Below, one piece after another: positions 24,539-33,115 of a stretch of 33,115 nucleotides of DNA. Position 1 is the first letter of the stretch, and every line of letters starts with the position of its first letter. Made by a program: the position numbers and the translations under genes. The notes beneath the pieces were generated by a model, which was not told where the DNA came from, did not search any database, and saw only the letters and a program-made list of their open reading frames with translations. The stretch is from Actinomycetota bacterium (GTDB taxonomy: Bacteria; Actinomycetota; Actinomycetes; S36-B12), in assembly GCA_017856385.1 (NCBI GenBank), contig JAFMFD010000017.1, positions 1 to 33,115 of the forward strand. The letters are read 5' to 3'.

Positions 24539-25245
24539 CCGCGCCGCCGATCGAGCGCCCTGCCGAGGTAGACCTCGGCGGGCCCCGTCGTCACCGTCGT
24601 CGACGGGCGCTGGTCGCCGCACTCGCGCTGCTCGTCGTCGCGGCGCTCGTGTGGGGGGTGTGGTTCTCGCCCCTGCTCCAGGTGCGCCAGACGAGGGTCG
24701 TGGGCGCCGAGGGCATGCGTGCCGAGGAGGTGCTGACCGCCGCGGCCGTGCCGGTCGGGGTGCCGCTCGCGCGCATCGACGCCGGTGCCGCTGAAGTCCG
24801 CGTGCGCGACCTGACCTGGGTCTCCTCGGTCGAGGTCCGGCGCGGCTGGCCGTCGGAAGTCGTGGTCGCCGTGCAGGTCCGCGAACCGGTTGCGGTGCTC
24901 GCGGCCGATCCGCGTCGCTCCGGCATCTCGGCGGACGGCGTGGTGTTCGAGGCGACCGACCTGCCCAAGGGCCTGCCGCGCATCACCGCCGAGGGGCCGG
25001 CCCTGGCTGCGGCGGTGTCGGTGCTCACCGGCCTGCCGGAGGACCTGCGGCGTCGCGTCGTGGCCATCGCGGCGACGACGCGCGACGACATCGACCTGAC
25101 CCTGCGCTCGGGTGACCTTGTCCGCTGGGGGAGTGCCGAGCAGGGCGACATGAAGGCCGAGGTCCTGCGGGTCCTACTGACGCGACGTGCCGACCTCTAC
25201 GACGTCTCGGCTCCCGAGCTGCCCACCACGTTCCGTCTCGGGTGA
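24535..25245 (+). CDS. ftsQ: Cell division protein FtsQ
   Basis: The 236-residue bitopic protein has a short cytoplasmic, arginine-rich N-terminus (PRRHRRRRALV), one membrane helix (about 26-45), a POTRA domain beginning at VRQTRVVGAEGMRAEEV, and an FtsQ beta domain containing RRGWPSEVVVAVQVREPVAV and the GISADGVVFEA segment. FtsQ recruits FtsB/FtsL to the divisome. The ATG has GGGAGG 7 bases upstream and overlaps the murC stop. It closes the tightly coupled part of the cluster; a 212-base regulatory region follows before ftsZ. Confidence 0.93.
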   Translation: MTAPPIERPAEVDLGGPRRHRRRRALVAALALLVVAALVWGVWFSPLLQVRQTRVVGAEGMRAEEVLTAAAVPVGVPLARIDAGAAEVRVRDLTWVSSVEVRRGWPSEVVVAVQVREPVAVLAADPRRSGISADGVVFEATDLPKGLPRITAEGPALAAAVSVLTGLPEDLRRRVVAIAATTRDDIDLTLRSGDLVRWGSAEQGDMKAEVLRVLLTRRADLYDVSAPELPTTFRLG

Positions 25246-25264
25246 CCGCCCCGGCAGGAAAAGG

Positions 25265-25309
25265 CCTCAAGTGAGGGTCGAGACTTTGGTCCTCGATTTG
25301 GACCGTCTC
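25265..25309 (+). promoter_or_regulatory. Paired inverted repeats upstream of the ftsZ promoter
   Basis: CCTCA-AG-TGAGG (25265-25276) is a small inverted repeat. Next to it, GAGAC-TTT-GGTCC (25280-25292), a 7-base loop, and GGACCGTCTC (25300-25309) form a 10-pair interrupted dyad with a 3-base bulge. TTTGGTCC and TTTGGACC also form direct repeats 12 bases apart. The position, just after ftsQ and 4 bases before the candidate ftsZ -35, fits either an operator or an RNA hairpin that ends the upstream transcript. No U-tract follows. Confidence 0.4.
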
Positions 25310-25312
25310 ACC

Positions 25313-25342
25313 TTGCGCAACTCCTGTCACACCGTCTAACCT
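25313..25342 (+). promoter_or_regulatory. Candidate ftsZ promoter
   Basis: TTGCGC (25313-25318) and TAACCT (25337-25342) are separated by 18 bases and match actinobacterial -35 and TANNNT -10 elements loosely. Transcription would begin near 25349, giving a leader of about 110 bases. An own promoter for ftsZ between ftsQ and ftsZ is usual in actinobacteria, which supports the call; the -35 is weak. Confidence 0.45.
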
Positions 25343-25397
25343 CCCGCCGGCCAGCGGCCCGGAAATGTCTGGGTCTTCAGTAGAGGTTGAGGGTTGC

Positions 25398-25432
25398 CGG
25401 CCACGGCACGCGTCGGGTGAAGTGCCCGGCCG
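25398..25432 (+). other. Hairpin in the ftsZ leader
   Basis: CGGCC-AC-GGCAC (25398-25409) can pair with GTGCC-C-GGCCG (25422-25432) to give a 10-pair stem with a small internal loop and a 12-base loop. It ends 8 bases before the GAAGGGAAG ribosome site of ftsZ (25441-25449). It could affect mRNA stability or initiation; a chance structure is possible at this GC content. Confidence 0.35.
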
Positions 25433-25457
25433 CAGCGGACGAAGGGAAGCAACAGCC

Positions 25458-26564
25458 ATGGCGGCTCCGCAGAACTACCTGGCAGTGATCAAGGTCGTCG
25501 GCATCGGTGGGGGCGGCGTCAATGCCGTGAACCGCATGATCGAGGTCGGACTCAAGGGCGTGGAGTTCATCGCCATCAACACCGACGCACAGGCCCTGCT
25601 GATGAGCGACGCCGATGTCAAGCTCGACATCGGGCGCGAGCTCACGCGCGGGCTCGGTGCCGGTGCCAACCCCGAGGTCGGCAAGAAGGCGGCCGAGGAC
25701 CACCTGCAGGAGATCGAGGAGGTGCTCAAGGGCGCCGACATGGTCTTCGTCACCGCAGGCGAGGGCGGTGGCACGGGCACCGGCGGCGCCCCCGTCGTCG
25801 CGCGCGTGGCCCGGTCGCTCGGCGCGCTCACCATCGGCGTCGTCACGCGACCCTTCGGCTTCGAGGGACGTCGTCGCCAGTCGCAGGCGGAGGCCGGGGT
25901 CGACTCCCTCCGCAGCGAGGTCGACACCCTCATCGTCATCCCCAACGACCGACTGCTGTCGCTGGCGGACCGGAACATCAGCGTGATCGACGCATTCCGG
26001 CAGGCGGACCACGTCCTGCTGCAGGGTGTCTCCGGCATCACCGACCTGATCACGACCCCGGGCCTGATCAACCTCGACTTCGCCGACGTGAAGAGCGTCA
26101 TGCACTCGGCTGGCTCCGCGCTCATGGGCATCGGCTCGGCGCGCGGTGAGAACCGCGCAGTTGAGGCCGCTGAGAAGGCCATCTCGAGCCCGCTGCTCGA
26201 GGCCGGCATCGACGGTGCACACGGCGTGCTGCTGTCGGTCTCCGGTGGCAGCGACCTGGGCCTGTTCGAGATCAACGAGGCAGCACGGCTCGTCGCCGAC
26301 GCCGCGCATCCGGATGCCAACATCATCTTCGGCGCGGTCATCGACGACACCCTCGGCGACGAGGTGCGCGTGACGGTCATCGCTGCTGGGTTCGAGGGCG
26401 GCGAGCCGCCCGCGCGCCGGGTGTCGTCCGCCGGTGCGACGGCACGCCTGCGCGACAGCGACTCGGGCGAGATCCCGGCCGTCGTCGCTCCCGGTGGCCC
26501 GACCCGCACGATCGTTTTCGACGACGCCGACGACGATCTCGACGTGCCGGACTTCCTGAAGTAG
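25458..26564 (+). CDS. ftsZ: Cell division GTPase FtsZ
   Basis: FtsZ polymerises into the cytokinetic Z-ring. The 368-residue product contains [15 protein letters not shown] (13-27), the tubulin signature GGGTGTG (103-109), the guanine-contact region and the T7-loop NLDFADV, plus a conserved C-terminal tail [10 protein letters not shown] that binds partners such as SepF and FtsW. The spacer between core and tail is short (about 45 residues). The ATG at 25458 is chosen over earlier codons in the same frame because [15 protein letters not shown] is the actinobacterial FtsZ start and GAAGGGAAG precedes it. The TAG stop overlaps the pgeF GTG by one base. Confidence 0.97.
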   Translation: MAAPQNYLAVIKVVGIGGGGVNAVNRMIEVGLKGVEFIAINTDAQALLMSDADVKLDIGRELTRGLGAGANPEVGKKAAEDHLQEIEEVLKGADMVFVTAGEGGGTGTGGAPVVARVARSLGALTIGVVTRPFGFEGRRRQSQAEAGVDSLRSEVDTLIVIPNDRLLSLADRNISVIDAFRQADHVLLQGVSGITDLITTPGLINLDFADVKSVMHSAGSALMGIGSARGENRAVEAAEKAISSPLLEAGIDGAHGVLLSVSGGSDLGLFEINEAARLVADAAHPDANIIFGAVIDDTLGDEVRVTVIAAGFEGGEPPARRVSSAGATARLRDSDSGEIPAVVAPGGPTRTIVFDDADDDLDVPDFLK

Positions 26565-27340
26565 TGCTCCGTGAAGAAGTGACGAAGGCGTGGCCCCGAA
26601 CCGGAGTGCTCGCGCCTGTCGCTCCTGGTGGCCGTCCAGCATCCTGGGCGGCCACCGGTCGTTACGGCGGCGTGAGCCGGCCGCCGTTCGACGCGCTGAA
26701 CCTCGCCGCCCATGTGGGCGACGACCCCGATGCCGTGGCCGCCAACCGTGAGCTCGTGCGGCGCATGCTCGGTGCCGACGACCTCGTCGTCCTGACCGCC
26801 GCGCATGGCGCCGATGTCGTGAGCACCGATCGCGGCGGACCCGCACCCGAGGCGGATGCGGTGATCGTGCGCTCCCCGGGGCTCGGCGTGCTCGCCCTGG
26901 GTGCCGACTGCGTCACTTTGGCCCTGGCGGGCGACGACGACACCTGCGTGGCCGCGGTTCACTGCGGGTGGCGCGGACTCGTCTCGGATGTCGTGGGCGG
27001 TGCGCTCCGGGCCCTCGCCGACCTCGGGGCCGGGCCGGGAGCGGTGGTGGTCGGTCCGGCCATCTGCGGCGCGTGCTACCCGGTGCCACCGGAGCGCATC
27101 GTCGAGGTCCGGGACTCCTGCGCGCCCGCGGTCGCGGCAGCAGCGGTGGTCAGGTGCCCGGATGGACAGCCGGGCCTGGATGTGCGAGCGGGCGTGCTCG
27201 CGCAGCTGGCGGAGTGGGGAGCCGACGGGTCCATCATCACTCACCTGGGGGGCTGCACCGCCGAGGATGCGGACCTCTTCTCGCATCGGCGACATGGCCG
27301 TACCGGGCGTCAGGGGCTGGCCATCGTGCGGCATGCCTGA
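26564..27340 (+). CDS. pgeF: Peptidoglycan editing factor / laccase-domain protein PgeF (YfiH family)
   Basis: The 258-residue protein belongs to the multicopper-polyphenol-oxidase-like YfiH/PgeF family: GGVSRPPFDALNLAAHVGDD near the N-terminus, HGADVV, the ADCVTLAL motif, the HCGWRG metal-site segment and GPAICGACYPV, with conserved cysteines and histidines. In Escherichia coli PgeF removes misincorporated L-serine muropeptide precursors; related proteins have purine nucleoside activities. Its place directly after ftsZ is common in actinobacteria. The GTG at 26564 overlaps the ftsZ stop (TAGTG); an alternative GTG at 26579 would shorten it by five residues. Confidence 0.88.
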   Translation: MLREEVTKAWPRTGVLAPVAPGGRPASWAATGRYGGVSRPPFDALNLAAHVGDDPDAVAANRELVRRMLGADDLVVLTAAHGADVVSTDRGGPAPEADAVIVRSPGLGVLALGADCVTLALAGDDDTCVAAVHCGWRGLVSDVVGGALRALADLGAGPGAVVVGPAICGACYPVPPERIVEVRDSCAPAVAAAAVVRCPDGQPGLDVRAGVLAQLAEWGADGSIITHLGGCTAEDADLFSHRRHGRTGRQGLAIVRHA

Positions 27341-27405
27341 CGCGCTGGGCTGACGCGGCGGCGAGCAGCGCCATCCGCGCAGCAACGGCGTGGCAGAGTG
27401 CGGCC

Positions 27406-28119
27406 GTGGACCGCCGCATCGAGATCGAGGAGGCCCTGGCCCGCACCCGCGAGCGCATCGACAGGGCCCGGGCCGCGTGCGGGCGGGCCACGCCCGTGCG
27501 ACTCGTCGTCGTGACCAAGACCTTCCCGGCGAGCGACGTCGTTCTGCTGGACGCGCTCGGCATCACTGACGTGGGGGAGAACCGCGATCAGGAGGCCCGT
27601 GCCAAGTGCGAGGAGGCCGCTCGGCAGGGTGCCCGGCCGACCTGGCACATGATCGGCCAGCTCCAGCGGAACAAGGCCCGCTCGGTCGCCCGCTGGGCCG
27701 ACGTGGTCGAGTCCGTCGACCGGGCCGAGCTGGTCGCCGCGCTCGGGCACGGCGCGCAGGCGGCCGACCGCGACCTGCAGGTGCTCATCCAGGTGGCCCT
27801 CGACCCGGAGCCCGTGCGTGGTCGGGGCGGAGCGCACCCGCACGACGTGCTGCCGCTGGCCGCCCAGATCGCGGCCCAGCCCGGCCTGATCCTGCGCGGC
27901 GTGATGGGCGTCGCACCCCTGGCCCCTGAGGATCCCTCGGCCGCGCGTGCGGCGTTCGAGCGCCTCGCCGGTGTGGCCGAGCGCCTCCAGGTCGAGCACC
28001 CGGCCGCCCTGGAGGTGTCCGCGGGCATGAGCGGCGACCTCGAGGAGGCCATCGCAGCCGGGGCGACACAGGTCAGGGTGGGGGGCGCGGTACTCGGGGG
28101 TCGGCCCCCCGTCGAGTAA
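27406..28119 (+). CDS. yggS: YggS/PROSC family PLP homeostasis protein
   Basis: The 237-residue protein is a PLP-binding alanine-racemase-fold protein without racemase function, involved in pyridoxal phosphate homeostasis. The PLP lysine lies in VVVTKTF (Lys38), followed by GENRDQEARAK, HMIGQLQRNKAR, the VDRAEL strand, RGVMGVAPL and the phosphate-binding SAGMSGDLEEAI and TQVRVGGAVLG. The open frame extends far upstream within pgeF; the GTG at 27406 is chosen because MDRRIEIEEALARTRERI is the usual start. No Shine-Dalgarno sequence is visible; CAGAGT lies 6 bases before the GTG, so a leaderless mRNA is possible but weakly supported. Confidence 0.9.
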   Translation: MDRRIEIEEALARTRERIDRARAACGRATPVRLVVVTKTFPASDVVLLDALGITDVGENRDQEARAKCEEAARQGARPTWHMIGQLQRNKARSVARWADVVESVDRAELVAALGHGAQAADRDLQVLIQVALDPEPVRGRGGAHPHDVLPLAAQIAAQPGLILRGVMGVAPLAPEDPSAARAAFERLAGVAERLQVEHPAALEVSAGMSGDLEEAIAAGATQVRVGGAVLGGRPPVE

Positions 28120-28127
28120 CGTCAGGT

Positions 28128-28178
28128 CGTCACGACGACACAATTCGTCACGGCGACGCAGGTCCATCACGACGACGC
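28128..28178 (+). repeat. Three 14-bp direct repeats upstream of sepF
   Basis: CGTCACGACGACAC (28128-28141), CGTCACGGCGACGC (28146-28159) and CATCACGACGACGC (28165-28178) are near-identical direct repeats with starts 18 and 19 bases apart. They fill most of the 82-base gap between yggS and sepF and stop 23 bases before the sepF ATG. The array could bind a regulator or be a decayed duplication. I found no clear promoter in the gap. Confidence 0.6.
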
Positions 28179-28201
28179 GGAACGCAGGAAGGCGGCAGGA
28201 G

Positions 28202-28783
28202 ATGGCTGGCGCGATGCGCAAGATGGCCGTGTACCTGGGCCTGGTCGAGGACCACGGCGACGAGCACGACGACTACGACGACTACGAGGATGCCCGGCGC
28301 AGCAGCCGTGACCAGCGCTCCCGGGGCGCTGACCCGTACGCCTCGAGCAACGTCTCGGCCTACGACGATGACCGCTACGCATCGCGCAGCGTGCGCCCCA
28401 TCCCCGACACCCGCGCGGTGCGCACCTTCCGCAGTGACGCCCCCCCTCCCAGCAATCCGACGTCCGCCCCGCTGGCGGACCGCCGTCCGGGACCGGTGAT
28501 GGACCTCTCGCGCATCGAGACCATCCATCCCCGCAGTTACAACGACGCCCGGCGCATCGGCGAGAACTACCGCGAGGGCATCCCCGTCATCATGAACCTC
28601 TCCGAGCTGGACGACCCCGACGCCAAGCGGATCATCGACTTCGCGGCCGGCCTCGTCTTCGGGATGCGCGGGTCGATCGAGCGCATCACCAGCAAGGTCT
28701 TCCTGCTCTCCCCGGCGAACGTCGACGTCGGCGATGCGGCGCGTGCCCAGATCGCGCAGGACGGCTTCTTCAACCAGAGCTAG
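28202..28783 (+). CDS. sepF: Z-ring anchor protein SepF
   Basis: SepF links FtsZ to the membrane and is essential in many actinobacteria, which lack FtsA. The 193-residue protein starts MAGAMRKMAVYLGLVED, the conserved amphipathic membrane-binding helix, followed by an Asp/Tyr-rich linker (about 18-100) and the SepF domain (about 105-185) with DARRIGENYREGIPVIMNL and DFAAGLVFGMRGSIERI, the beta-alpha core that binds the FtsZ tail. The ATG is preceded by GGAAGG and AGGAG, though AGGAG is directly adjacent. Its upstream region holds three direct repeats. The position after yggS is the normal actinobacterial one. Confidence 0.95.
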   Translation: MAGAMRKMAVYLGLVEDHGDEHDDYDDYEDARRSSRDQRSRGADPYASSNVSAYDDDRYASRSVRPIPDTRAVRTFRSDAPPPSNPTSAPLADRRPGPVMDLSRIETIHPRSYNDARRIGENYREGIPVIMNLSELDDPDAKRIIDFAAGLVFGMRGSIERITSKVFLLSPANVDVGDAARAQIAQDGFFNQS

Positions 28784-28845
28784 GCTCGTGGTCCAGCACG
28801 TGCGCGTTCCTCAGTGGTGCGCGTGAACATTGCTAAGGGGTGGGT

Positions 28846-29145
28846 GTGTCGGTCGTCTTCGAGGTGATCGCCCTCGCACTGCTCGTGTTCTGGTTCTTCC
28901 TGCTCGCACGCCTGGTCTTCGACCTCGTGCAGGCGTTCGCCCGGAGCTGGCGGCCGCGGGGCCCGCTGCTGGTCCTGCTGGAGTTCGTCTACACGGTCAC
29001 CGACCCGCCCCTGAAGCTGCTGCGCAGGGTGATCCCGCCGCTGCGCATCGGGCAGGTCTCCTTCGACCTCGCCTTCCTGATCCTGCTGCTCGGCACCAAC
29101 ATCCTCATCAGCGTCGTCCGCGGCGTGGGGGCCTCTTTCGCCTGA
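28846..29145 (+). CDS. YggT family membrane protein
   Basis: The 99-residue protein has two hydrophobic stretches (about 3-25 and 70-95) around a FVYTVTDPPLKLLRRVIPP segment, the hallmark of YggT proteins, which sit in the membrane and have been linked to osmotic stress or, in cyanobacteria, to nucleoid and Z-ring placement. The GTG at 28846 is favoured over the GTG at 28840 because AAGGGG (28835-28840) then lies 5 bases upstream as the ribosome site. In actinobacteria this gene stands between sepF and divIVA, as here. Confidence 0.88.
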   Translation: MSVVFEVIALALLVFWFFLLARLVFDLVQAFARSWRPRGPLLVLLEFVYTVTDPPLKLLRRVIPPLRIGQVSFDLAFLILLLGTNILISVVRGVGASFA

Positions 29146-29172
29146 GGTCGCCCGCCACGAGAGGAGTCCGAC

Positions 29173-29634
29173 ATGCCCCTCACCCCCGCTGAGGTCCGCG
29201 GCGTGCAGTTCGGCACCACGCGCCTGCGCTCGGGATACGACATGGACGAGGTCGATGCGTTCCTCGACATCATCGAGGCCGACGTGGCGCAGCTGACGGA
29301 CGACCTGCAGCGCTCGCGCGACGGCGAGGCCGTCCTGCGCACCCAGTGCGAGCAGCTGCAACAGCGGGTGGCCCTCGCTGAGCGCCGCGTCGCCGAACTC
29401 GAGGCGTCCACTGTCGCGCCGGTGGCGACATCGGCGCCCGTGCCTGCCCCCGTGCGCGTCACGCAGGAGCTGATGGACGCCCTCGCTGGCCACGCGGAGG
29501 CGGCGGAGATCCTGACTGCGGCACAGCGCACCGCCGAGCAGATCGTCGGCGATGCGCAGCAGCAGGCCGATGGCGTGCGGGCGGTCATCCGCAGACTGCT
29601 GGACGACCAGAGGTCACTGCTGGATCGCGCGTAG
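29173..29634 (+). CDS. Short DivIVA/Wag31-like protein
   Basis: The first 35 residues (MPLTPAEVRGVQFGTTRLRS... through GYDMDEVDAFLD) are the conserved lipid-binding DivIVA N-terminus that senses negative membrane curvature. A coiled coil follows (about 35-77), then a Val/Ala/Pro-rich linker (about 78-97) and a second short coiled coil (about 98-150). The total is 153 residues; polar growth proteins DivIVA/Wag31 usually have 250-400. The ATG has GAGAGGAG upstream and a 27-base gap from yggT. The product may be the main polar protein in a shortened form or one of two paralogues. The stop lies 9 bases before the convergent ileS end. Confidence 0.85.
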   Translation: MPLTPAEVRGVQFGTTRLRSGYDMDEVDAFLDIIEADVAQLTDDLQRSRDGEAVLRTQCEQLQQRVALAERRVAELEASTVAPVATSAPVPAPVRVTQELMDALAGHAEAAEILTAAQRTAEQIVGDAQQQADGVRAVIRRLLDDQRSLLDRA

Positions 29635-29643
29635 CGAGCCAGG

Positions 29644-32778
<3,135 letters not shown>

Positions 32779-32836
32779 GGATCCTCCTGTCTGCGCGGTC
32801 GCGGGGGACGCCCGGAGTGCCCGGGCCCGGCCGGTC

Positions 32837-32842
32837 AGGATA
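32837..32842 (-). promoter_or_regulatory. Possible -10 of ileS
   Basis: On the minus strand TATCCT fits TANNNT and lies about 60 bases before the ileS ATG. No good -35 is found at 16-18 bases, so the call is weak. The gap to the divergent gene (32779-32955) must hold promoters for both. Confidence 0.25.
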
Positions 32843-32878
32843 TCGGCGCGCCAGCATGTGGCCGCCGCGGCATGGCCC

Positions 32879-32884
32879 TACCAT
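32879..32884 (+). promoter_or_regulatory. Possible -10 of the repeat-protein gene
   Basis: TACCAT fits TANNNT; transcription would start near 32891, about 65 bases before the ATG at 32956. The -35 region is poor (GTGG-like bases at about 17 bases distance). Confidence 0.28.
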
Positions 32885-32955
32885 CAGCCGGACACGACGG
32901 GGGTCGAGGTCGGGGGCGGGGCGCCCCCGAGCATCGCGACGGACAGGGGAGTCCC

Positions 32956-33115
32956 ATGGCGAAGGCAGCCACGAGCCGGACGGGGCGTGCGCCGGCGAAG
33001 AAGGCGGCCCCGGCGAAGAAGGCGGCCCCGGCGAAGAAGGCGGCCCCGGCGAAGAAGGCGGCCCCGGCGAAGAAGGCCGCCCCGGCGAAGAAGGCCGCCC
33101 CGGCGAAGAAGGCCG
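32956..33115 (+). CDS. N-terminus of a PAKKAA-repeat protein, probably DksA/TraR-type (3' truncated)
   Basis: An ATG preceded by GGGGAG (32946-32951) starts MAKAATSRTGRA and then runs into (PAKKAA)n; the frame stays open to the window end, so only 53 codons are seen. Such Lys/Ala/Pro tails bind DNA or RNA non-specifically and occur in actinobacterial HU-like (HupB) proteins at the C-terminus and in DksA/TraR zinc-finger proteins at the N-terminus. In actinobacterial genomes I know, the gene next to ileS and before lspA is such a zinc-finger protein, so that is the likeliest identity. No folded domain is visible here. It is divergent from ileS. Confidence 0.7.
   Translation, partial: MAKAATSRTGRAPAKKAAPAKKAAPAKKAAPAKKAAPAKKAAPAKKAAPAKKA
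32992..33115 (+). repeat. 18-bp tandem repeat encoding PAKKAA
   Basis: Six full 18-base units begin at 32992, 33010, 33028, 33046, 33064 and 33082, with a partial seventh at 33100. Units read CCGGCGAAGAAGGCGGCC; from 33064 on, the fifth codon changes from GCG to GCC, a silent difference shared by all later units. This suggests two expansions. Frame is kept because the unit is six codons. The array may continue beyond the window. Confidence 0.9.

Noticed and set aside
26968-27405. Upstream extension of the yggS frame into pgeF
   Set aside because: The extension is rich in Arg and Gly, overlaps the pgeF coding region in another phase, and YggS homology begins at the GTG at 27406.
28095-28111. 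GGGGG-TCGG-CCCCC stem at the end of yggS as a terminator
   Set aside because: It lies within the last codons, has only five pairs and no U-tract; coding constraint is a sufficient explanation.
32992-33115. Regular 18-bp repeats considered as a CRISPR array
   Set aside because: There are no spacers; units are contiguous, in frame and encode PAKKAA.

Overview
The window is a high-GC actinobacterial chromosome segment carrying a complete division and cell-wall (dcw) cluster with accessory genes on its left. GC-rich codon use, GTG starts, many 4-bp ATGA overlaps, and the order mraZ-rsmH-ftsL-ftsI-murE-murF-mraY-murD-ftsW-murG-murC-ftsQ-ftsZ-pgeF-yggS-sepF-yggT-divIVA-ileS all point to Actinobacteria. 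MurE carries the DNPR signature of the meso-diaminopimelate-adding enzyme, so the wall is probably of the meso-DAP type. The genus cannot be fixed from the sequence.

Left part (1-10751): the 3' end of a repeat-type protein overlaps an RDD membrane protein, followed by a secreted protein with an I78-like C-terminal region. On the minus strand lies a presumed operon: a DUF4349 lipoprotein, an unusual fusion of a secreted-type alpha/beta hydrolase with a cytoplasmic ABC ATPase, and an ABC permease. A HelD-type RNA polymerase-recycling ATPase (minus) stands divergent to an RmuC-like protein (plus). A DUF3048 lipoprotein (minus) stands divergent to mraZ.

Central part (10752-25245): mraZ is preceded by four GTGG boxes spaced exactly 10 bp apart that overlap a good promoter, which fits MraZ autoregulation. 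A 181-bp gap and an unrecognised 43-residue membrane microprotein lie between mraZ and rsmH. From rsmH to ftsQ the genes are nearly all overlapping or within a few bases, so they should be co-transcribed and translationally coupled. They make lipid II (MurE, MurF, MraY, MurD, MurG, MurC) and polymerise it at the septum (FtsW with FtsI, FtsL and FtsQ).

Right part (25246-33115): ftsZ has its own 212-bp upstream region with inverted repeats, a candidate promoter and a leader hairpin. It is followed by pgeF, yggS, sepF (with three 14-bp direct repeats upstream), yggT and an unusually short divIVA. Convergent to these is a large eukaryotic-like isoleucyl-tRNA synthetase. Divergent from ileS starts a protein with a PAKKAA hexapeptide repeat, cut off by the window end; its position suggests a DksA/TraR-type zinc-finger protein.

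No tRNA, rRNA, insertion sequence, prophage or CRISPR array was seen, and no gene-free stretch exceeds about 210 bases. Nothing here is clearly a new defence or mobile system. The items most worth a second look are the hydrolase-ABC fusion operon, the microprotein inside the dcw cluster, and the cis-elements before mraZ, ftsZ and sepF.
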